Below, piece after piece: positions 56,599 to 64,000 of a stretch of DNA of 64,000 nt. Position 1 is the first letter of the stretch. Each line of letters starts with the position of its first letter. This DNA comes from Mariannaea sp. PMI_226 (taxonomy: Eukaryota; Ascomycota; Sordariomycetes; Hypocreales; Nectriaceae): the NCBI GenBank assembly GCA_024336345.1, contig JANFOG010000008.1:434001-498000 (forward strand). Reading direction: 5' to 3'. Below the pieces are notes generated by a model. It saw nothing but the letters and a program-made list of their open reading frames with translations. It was not told the DNA's origin and did no database searches. Made by a program: the position numbers and the translations under genes.

Positions 56599-59500
56599 TA
56601 CGAAAAGAAAGAATAATGTGCGTGGTAACTGATGGTGCTTGGGAAATAATGTGTTCAAAGTGATGTAGATGGATATGTGAAGTACTCTAAAGCTGAGAGT
56701 GAAGTACCAGAAGTGATGAATATTCAATAACTGGTATAGATTAGAAGCTTGGACTGCCATGCCTTCCAATGTCGATAATCTTTGTTCTGCGGGGGGGCGC
56801 TACCGTCTCGACTGCCTCCTCGTCTTCTTCCTTGTGCTTGCATTAAAGAAGTAGCTCAAGAGAAACAGGATGCCCAACACCAGAAAACCATCTAGGTATA
56901 GACAAAGGTTTCCAAGAAAAAAAACCCCGCTTTCTTTGCAGGTTAGAATCAATCACATTCACGAGTTGTCGCTTGTTGAAGGGAGGTATCGAAAACGTGG
57001 TTCAAGGAAGCAGGCTCAAGGGGGAGTGGAGCTGTGCCTATTCACAGAGCAAAACGCCATGAGATGTTGTTGCCTGACTCAGCTAAGCAACTGTGATTAG
57101 GCACTTCGCCAGGGCAACTCGATTGAAAGGACAGTGAACAACTGCCTAGCATGCCATGGTAAACCATGCCATCTGGAGCTTATTCCGCACACATCGAGAA
57201 CCATCAGGAAGATACCTCAAGATCAAACATGTGGTCTGCCTCTCTGAGTGAGTGAGAATAGGCACTAGTGAAATGGTTATATTGGCCACAACGAGAATCA
57301 TTTTTAGCCAAATTTTTATAGTTATTCACGTCCGTAGATGACCTTGGGATAAGGTCTGTCACCAATAAATCACTTTCTGTGGTGAGTTATGCCCGTACTG
57401 CTAAGACCAATAACCACGGTTTCATTCCCTCTTTAGAAGCTTCGATTTCATGGCTTCAAGCTTGAACACCCAATTGCAGGATAAGGCTGCGATTTCATCA
57501 CTCGTTTCCTTGTTTGGGAATTTTCTTTGTCAACAGATGCTACAATTTCTCAGAGCGAGTGTTAGAAGCCCGTCATGATTGTTCATTGAAAACAATTTGT
57601 AATTGGTTGACCTGATATAGATGGCTACTAGAGGACTGGTCATTTGAAAATAGTGATTTTGGTTAGGGTTTAGAGAACACTGCCATGTAGTGCTTTGTCG
57701 GTTAGACCTGTTGAGTCCTTAGAGGGGGGAATATAGAAAGGTAGCTTTACCTACGTCACATTCAAGGGTTGAAGAAGACAAATAAATACTCAAGGCAAGC
57801 TTGTATTCCATTTATGTAAATAACTTATGAATTTTGGCCGATGGCGGGGCCTTTGCCTTGCCCCCTCAATTCTCAGCCAAGGGTAAGCTTCCCGTAGAGG
57901 ATTGAGCTCAGTTGTGATACCCTTTCTTGAGACCACCCGAAAGGAGATACTGCCATGGTTAAAATCTGGCCAAGGTTTTTCCCGAGGGAGTATGGCGTCT
58001 TTCAATGGTTGCCTCTTTTATAAGAACTGCAGCTAAATGAAGAATGCGTGTCTGCCTGACGGGAGCGTGGGGGCTAGAGCTGAAGGGTGAGGGGTCAGGG
58101 ATGTTGGGTCAGCCTGGACAGGGGTGAAGGCCCCTTGAAACGGAGTCTGACTTTCTTTGATCAGGTACTGGATCTGGTTCCCAATAATAGCAGACGGAGA
58201 ACAAGGTCGGGGGTAGTCTTGTCTTCAAATAACGACGGTCATGCACGCAACTTTCAGGATACCCGCTCAGCCAGGATTTTTTTCCTTTCCAACAGCAACA
58301 TTTTGCTGACAGGACACTACTGTATTTCAGGAACAAGAAAAGGTATTTTAATCCTCGTGTAAAGGGACTATGGATTTGGTGTGTGTGTGCCTTGTATGTT
58401 ACCTTGGCCTTCGCAAATTCCAAAGGCGGTTACCAGTCCTGTACTTGGTCAATCAACAAATCAATACTTCATGAGCAGAAATGCAATCAAACCCGTATCC
58501 GGGTAATCTGTACTTAGTTTGCCAATTGTTCATAAGGCAGACCACTGAACAAATTAATTGAACTGGAAAAACTCCTCGGCTCCCATATTATGTAGGGCTG
58601 ACTAGGGGACTTAATGGGGACTTGATTGATTGATCATCGACAACGTCCCTTGTTTCCTGCCGATCACACCATTCGTCCTGCAGTGATTCTGCCCGTGGAA
58701 CAATGGTCATCACAAGCGAATCAGAGCAGAGACAAATATGGGGATCGGCAGGGGGCCGCGTCTCCATCCTTAGTCTCTCCCCATTGCCCATTGGCCATTA
58801 CCTAGGCTAGAAGACGGGCTCCGCCCCCTTCTGGTTCTCCTTGTGCTAGGTGCTGTACCTTTTCAGGCGGGAGGAGGGACTGGGCGAGGCAGCGAGATTC
58901 CAAGCTGGCGTAGCGTAGGACTGAGTCTCTTTTGAAGGATGATGAGGTGCAGCAAGCAAGGCACGACAGGGGCGCTTTCAGAGACATGAGGGAGCGAAGG
59001 AACGAGAGGGAAGAGGGAGATAGAGAAAGGGACGAGGGGGGCAGCAGCAGGGGGGGAACAGATGATGGGCGAATACCCCTCTATTGATAGGGAGCGTTGA
59101 GCATGGTATTGTATGGCAACTTATTGCATTGTGCGCAAACCCGTTCTGCTGTGTTCATTAATATTATTTATCACACGCTTGGGAGATGTAGGAGGGTACA
59201 CACGACATCCACATGCAGTACATGCAGACATACAAATAACGACTATGCACCGCCCTCTTTCGCCCGTCGTTTCTTGTTTCTTGTCCTGTTTCAAGTTTAT
59301 TCATTCATCAATCAACACAAGACCATTTTTTCTTCTCGATCTATTGTCGGGTTGCAGTCGCATTTGCGTGCACTCACCCTCATCCTCACCCTCTTACATT
59401 CCCACGCTCCTTGATTCCCCTCCTCATCCCCTCCCCCTCACCCAGTTCTTCGGTTCTCAGTTCTCTCCTTTCCATCCACCGTCATGCAACACACCCTGTC

Positions 59501-59706
59501 ATTATCAGCATAACGTAACTTCGTCTGAACTTTTCTCTGTTTTGTTGTAGCTGTCGGCCCCTCTCGCTCGAGAAACCTGCCATTGTCTCATCTTCTCATC
59601 CCGTTGTCTACTTCTTTGCTATTATTGTTTTGAAACCGCCTGGGACGACATATACAATCCATCGATTGCTTCAACATCTATCAACTCCTTGCTGCTACCC
59701 CCAGAA
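56599..59706. other. 3.1-kb gene-poor region and leader of the C2H2 gene
   Basis: Left part (56600-58850): no gene recognised, AT-rich with scattered short frames. Right part: a purine-rich G/A tract near 58983-59060 and a long C/T-rich stretch (59290-59700) that probably forms the 5' leader of the zinc-finger gene. Several ATGs occur in the leader, with a 145-codon frame at 59113-59550 that looks like chance. Confidence 0.5.
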
Positions 59707-62112
59707 ATGAGGGACCGACTTCACGATACCGGCCTCCACCACCTCCCGCTGCGCGTTCGCGATGCGCAAGCCCGCCAAGGCGATGCCAACGGCGTCTCCA
59801 AATTCCCCAACCTGGCCGGCTCAAGAAACGAGGTGCACACACACGCAGGCAAACGAGTGCCCGAGAGCCTCCAATTCACTCCAAGCACTTATCGCCTGCG
59901 CTCACCAACCGAGTCGTCCATGAGTAGCATTTCGTCGGCCAACTTACCCGACTCCGCCACCACGCATTCCCTCTCTACCCTCGCCAGTCCCATCAGCACC
60001 AGCTACGCCAGCAGCGTCCAGGAGCTTTTCGCAAACACCAGCCTAGAGGAGTCGCGCCCGGCGAGCCGCATCTGCCATCGCCACCAGCCCTCTACAGGCA
60101 CTTGCTCGACTTTTGTCAATGATGAAGATGACGGCGCAATCGTCACGGGATATCCGGATTTTGAGCTCAAGATCCGACAATTGAATGAGGAGCATCGTCG
60201 CACCACTGTCATCACCCCCGCCACTACCGACACTGCTACTACGACCGCCGAGTCGCAGCCCATTAGCCCGCTCACTGAGGCACGCATCAAAGATGAGGAT
60301 ACGAACACTGAAGTCGACCTTGACTCGGTTGACATTGCTGATGCTGACATTGACGTTGACGCTGAGCCGGAATGTGACACCAACACCCAGAAATGGGAGG
60401 GCAGCTCGACTACTTCAGATGATGTCTCCCACGACGACGCTGACTTGTTGCTCGGATACACGCTGCAGCTAATTTACGGCGTTGACATGAACGATGCCTC
60501 CATCTCATCCTCCACCGCTCACAGCCTCGTCGCCAACTTCATCCAGGACATTGACAAGCATGTCTGGAAATCTCAATCCGACATTCAAATGTCGCAGGCG
60601 TTTTCAACGTCAAGCTCATCGTCCACTCCGTCGCAAGAAAGGCTTGGTGGTGGCGATCGGAGAAACGGTAAGAGAAAGAAGCAAGGAAAACGAGAAGAGG
60701 ATGGCGATGAGTTCAGTGACGGGGAGGGCGAAGGGTCCGGCTTCTTACCCACTAAGCGCGCGCGGCCGAACCCAAGAGAGGATGAGAACCTGCGACTCAG
60801 TTGTCCGTTTAGGAAGCGCAATCCCCACCGGTTTAATGTGAGGGATCATCACAGCTGTGCCATGACTTATTTCCCCAAATTTGCTGAATTGAGGTGAGCA
60901 TCCGAGTAAATTTTCTTTTCGCTCAGGTTGTAAATACAGTACTGACAGTGGTGCCAGGCAACACATCGTCAAGCAGCACAAGCGTGATGATCCGACTGCA
61001 TTCGTCTGTGACCGATGCAATCGCGACTTCGTCACTGGAAAAGAACTGCGCGAGCATCGTCGCTTGCCAAAGGAGCTGATGTGTGATATTACCGATCACG
61101 ATGTGGAGAGCGGTATCGACTCGACCACGGCGACGAAGCTGCTGAGTCGGAAGCGCGCAAGCGGCGCATCAACGGAGATTCAATGGAGGGAGATTTGGAG
61201 CATTCTCTTCCCTGATGATGAGGAGCGGGATATGAAGCCCTATGGTTAGTTTTCGACTCACCACTCTCGGAGGCTGCATTTTTTTCTCCCTCCCATATGA
61301 GTTGTTGTGCTAATTCGTTTCAACCAGATTTCACGCCCGTGATTGAACACTTTGAACTCTCAACCCACTACCTAGCCTCCTTCGAACTTCTCCAGCAGTC
61401 TCTCCGGGACAAGATTTCCAACCCGGCAACGCTGGAAACGCTCTCAACAAAATTCCAGCAGTGCTTCATCGAGACGCTAGAGAAATGCATCGCCGACGCT
61501 CAGAGCAAGCCCTACACAAACCGCAGCAACAAGAAGAACGAGATCCTGCGCGCGCAGAACACTCCCCAGCAGCAAACTGCTCTCGTGCAGCGCAAAGGCA
61601 AGGAGATTCTCCCTCGACCAGATTCTGGAGTGGTCATGGATGATGGCTCTGATGAGAGTGGAAGCATAATGGGAATGGGAGCGAGCATGGGGCTCACCCA
61701 CAAGGACAGCGTGAGAACGGTCAAGGGCGCGCCTCGACGAGGAAGCAGCCAAGTTCCTGAGACGGTGCGAGAAGTATTACCTATGGCGACGACGACAGCG
61801 ATGATGACGACAACGACAACAGCAGGAATAACGCCCGGTAACTTTGATGATGCCCTTGTACGACAGCCAAGCATGACGCCCATAGGCATGACACCTGGCT
61901 CTATGGATCCTATATCGGTACAGGCATGGACTAATGGCGTGGTCTGTCCCTCAATGGACACATCTTCATTGGGTCTGGCGGACCATCAGTTCCTCCAGCA
62001 GGCTGGGGGACTGACGCCGCAGACTGAATATATGGGCTGGCTGCCGCCCCAGATGTACCCTCAGGGATTCGATGGCCTGGGCAATGGGTTTACGGGTTTT
62101 CATGGGCAATGA
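59707..62112 (+). CDS. C2H2-type zinc-finger protein, fungal regulator
   Basis: Three exons: 59707-60893, 60958-61244 and 61328-62112, giving 752 aa. Introns are GTGAGC..CCAG and GTTAGT..CCAG, and splicing restores FAELRQHIVKQH and KPYDFTPVIEHF. The first 360 residues are Ser/Thr/Asp-rich and probably disordered. The conserved block begins near 366 with LSCPFRKRNPHRFNVRDHHSC, then AELRQHIVKQH and FVCDRCNRDFVTGKELREHRR. This gives one long-spaced Cys/His finger and one CxxC finger, a layout of a fungal zinc-finger group. A helical segment (IEHFELSTHYLASFELLQQSL) and a Thr/Met/Gly-rich tail follow. It is probably a nuclear regulator; targets are unknown. The start is the first ATG with in-frame continuity after the C/T-rich leader. 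Confidence 0.85.
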
Positions 62113-63117
62113 GGATGAGCGGAATGTGACGATAAGGAAGGTAAAACCAAAAAATTAATTCGGCGATTCGGTTTGACGGAGCGGGCTGGCCCTGTTTGAC
62201 TTTTCTGTACTATTAGTATTAATTGTAATATAACGTCGATCCGATCATGAGAAACGGCTGCATATGGGGATGAAACAACGCTGTATGTTCCGCAACAACG
62301 CAAAAACCCCACGTTCAAATGTCTTATATAGTCTCAGAAATCCCACGCTGTCAGACAAACGATGCATAGCTTGCTTCCCCAGAGTAGATTCTGGCTGCTC
62401 CGTCGTGGCTTCGCTCTGCATCGGGCGACAACGACGTTTGGAAGGGAGTATCTCCCAGGTGGGCAAACGACCTGGAGCTGCAACATCTCTCTCCGCCACG
62501 ATTGAACATATATGTTGATTGGCGTTCCGCGAGCTTGTAGTCTTTGTTTTTTCAATTCGTCATAAATCGTCAACACTGACAAGGCGACTTCATCCTCACC
62601 GCAAACGTACAGTAGCCAACGATTGATGACCCCCCGCGCAGTCACACTCGCAACACACACCCATTGTTCTTTCGCATCCGAGCCATTGGGTACCATTTCC
62701 CAGTTGGTGACCGCACTAGAGACTATCTCATCGCCGCGCTATAGCATTCGTCCATTCAGAGATCCACTGATCGTTTCCCCCGCATACTTTCGGCTTATTA
62801 GCGTTGATGCTCGGTGAACCCCGCGCGCTATGATGGCCTCAATAGCGGCTTACTTCGGACGGAGGAGGTGACGCTTCGGAACCGAGAAACGGTCACAAGA
62901 GGGTGTCTCGGTCGATCAGGATTGGAGTGAAGTCTCGGGGTTCAGAAGTATAAAGCTATAGACTATTGCTTCCCATCGTGACAGTCGTGATGATTTACTG
63001 CCAGAGGAGAACACATACCCCTCCTATTCAAATAGTGTAGCAAAACCGCAAACGTCACTCCTTATTTGCGTCTGGTACTCTATACTACAAAGGAAAAAAG
63101 GCACCTCATACGTCATT
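62113..63117. promoter_or_regulatory. Spacer with GABA transaminase promoter
   Basis: 1.0 kb between the zinc-finger gene and the aminotransferase gene, both on +. It has a TATA-like site at 62949-62954. No gene recognised. Confidence 0.5.
62949..62954 (+). promoter_or_regulatory. TATA-like element upstream of GABA transaminase gene
   Basis: TATAAA about 165 bases before ATG 63118. Suitable position; use unproven. Confidence 0.35.
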
Positions 63118-64000
63118 ATGCCATCCTTGACCAGACCTGACCCTGTATCCGACCTCCAGGAACCGGATGGCCCATCTATCAAGACGGAAGTTCCTGGGCC
63201 CAAGGGTGTAGCTGCGCAGTCCAAGCTTGACAAGGTCCTCGATGCCCGAACTGTCAATATCGTGTGCGACTACGAGAGCTCGCGGGGGAACTACTTGGTA
63301 GATATTGATGGCAACACCTACCTCGATGCTTACTCGCAAATCGCCAGTATCCCCGTCGGATACAACAACCCTCGGCTTCAAGCGGCAGCTTCCAGCCCGG
63401 AGATGATCAGCTCCATGATCAACCGGCCCGCCACAGGCTTCTTCCCTCGCCAGGACTACACTCAAATCTTGCAAGAAGGTATCCTGAAGGTTGCCCCGCC
63501 AGGAATGCCGCATGTGTGGATGGCGTTGAGCGGTGCCGACGCCAACGAGGGCGCGTTTAAGGCTGCCTTCATCTGGTACCGCCGACGTGACACTTGGACA
63601 GACGAGGAGCTGGAGACATGCATGCTGAACCAGTCTCCTGGCTCGCCTAACTTGGCTGTTCTATCGTTCAAGTCTGGATTTCACGGGCGCTCATTCGCCA
63701 GTCTGAGCACGACGAGGACTAAGGCTATGCACAAGCTGGATATCCCCTCGTTCAACTGGCCGCAGGCGCAATTCCCAAAGCTGAAGTATCCCTTGGAAGA
63801 TTTCAAGAAGGAAAACGAGGCAGAGGAGCTGCGTTGCCTGGAAAACGTGAAGCAGATTATTGATTCTTGGCATTGTCCTGTGGCCGCCATGATTGTTGAG
63901 CCCATCCAGTCCGAGGGTGGAGACAACCATGCCTCGCCAATGTTCTTCAAGGGTCTTCAGGAAATCACGAAAGCGAGAAAGATGGCCTTCATTGTCGACG
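63118..64000 (+). CDS. uga1: 4-aminobutyrate aminotransferase, N-terminal part (3' cut by window)
   Basis: An open frame of 294 codons runs to the window end without introns. The sequence follows GABA transaminases: KTEVPGPKG, DIDGNTYLDAYSQIASIPVGYNNP, MINRPATGFFP, ALSGADANEGAFKAAFIWYRRR, VLSFKSGFHGRSFASLSTT and AAMIVEPIQSEGGDNHAS. The PLP-binding lysine and the DEVQTG motif lie beyond the window. No mitochondrial presequence is seen before KTEVPGPKG (only about 20 residues), so a cytosolic enzyme like yeast Uga1 is likely. The reaction converts GABA and 2-oxoglutarate to succinate semialdehyde and glutamate in the GABA shunt. Confidence 0.93.
   Translation, partial: MPSLTRPDPVSDLQEPDGPSIKTEVPGPKGVAAQSKLDKVLDARTVNIVCDYESSRGNYLVDIDGNTYLDAYSQIASIPVGYNNPRLQAAASSPEMISSMINRPATGFFPRQDYTQILQEGILKVAPPGMPHVWMALSGADANEGAFKAAFIWYRRRDTWTDEELETCMLNQSPGSPNLAVLSFKSGFHGRSFASLSTTRTKAMHKLDIPSFNWPQAQFPKLKYPLEDFKKENEAEELRCLENVKQIIDSWHCPVAAMIVEPIQSEGGDNHASPMFFKGLQEITKARKMAFIVD

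Noticed and set aside
59113..59550. 145-codon + strand frame upstream of the C2H2 zinc-finger gene
   Set aside because: Composition is that of a C/T-rich leader (Ser/Pro/His/Leu) without domain; more likely leader sequence.
1..64000. CRISPR arrays, rRNA genes, secondary-metabolite core enzymes (PKS, NRPS, terpene cyclase)
   Set aside because: None seen. The organism is a fungus, and no multi-domain synthase sequence is present in any frame.

Overview
The window looks like nuclear DNA of a filamentous ascomycete (Pezizomycotina, most likely Sordariomycetes and possibly Hypocreales; inferred from gene content and style, not from a search). The genes have short introns (mostly 45-110 bp) with GTRAGT-type donors and CTAAC-like branch points. 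Families typical of this group are present: HET domain, NACHT-WD40 NLR, Zn2Cys6 regulator, GH71 alpha-1,3-glucanase, CorA-like proteins and a tRNA with a short intron. All exon joins below were built by hand from splice signals and frame.

Region 1 (1-20.4 kb) is conserved housekeeping: the 3' end of a SIP5-like gene, a GH71 glucanase, a probable GCIP-family protein (minus), glucosidase II beta subunit ending in KDEL, the TOR kinase (minus, four exons, 2443 aa), RTF2 divergent from TOR, and a Zn2Cys6 regulator (minus).

Region 2 (20.4-35.3 kb) is mixed. It has an MscS-type channel with an EF-hand, an intron-containing tRNA-Ser(GCT), an OCH1-like glycosyltransferase, a GPI-type acid phosphatase, a CorA-like membrane protein (minus) and a seven-span membrane protein with a 23-nt micro-exon (minus). 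They suggest membrane, cell-wall and nutrient functions.

Region 3 (35.3-51.3 kb) is accessory. After about 3.5 kb without a recognisable gene comes a self/non-self recognition-type cluster. It holds an NLR with an N-terminal SesA-like helical domain, a Gly/Asn-rich amyloid-like motif, NACHT and degenerate WD40 repeats; a tail-anchored helical protein; and a HET-domain protein. A small secreted GPI-type protein and a Tc1/mariner transposase relic follow. The NLR has a long intron whose retention would release the SesA domain as a separate 231-aa protein.

Region 4 (51.3-64 kb) carries an SDR oxidoreductase, a fungal-regulator-like protein without a zinc finger, an F-box-like reading frame interrupted by three in-frame TAG codons, a C2H2 zinc-finger protein, and the 5' part of a GABA transaminase cut by the window end.

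The most interesting stretch is 38.8-47.7 kb, the probable programmed-cell-death or allorecognition cluster. The TAG-interrupted F-box frame at 54.7-56.6 kb is second.
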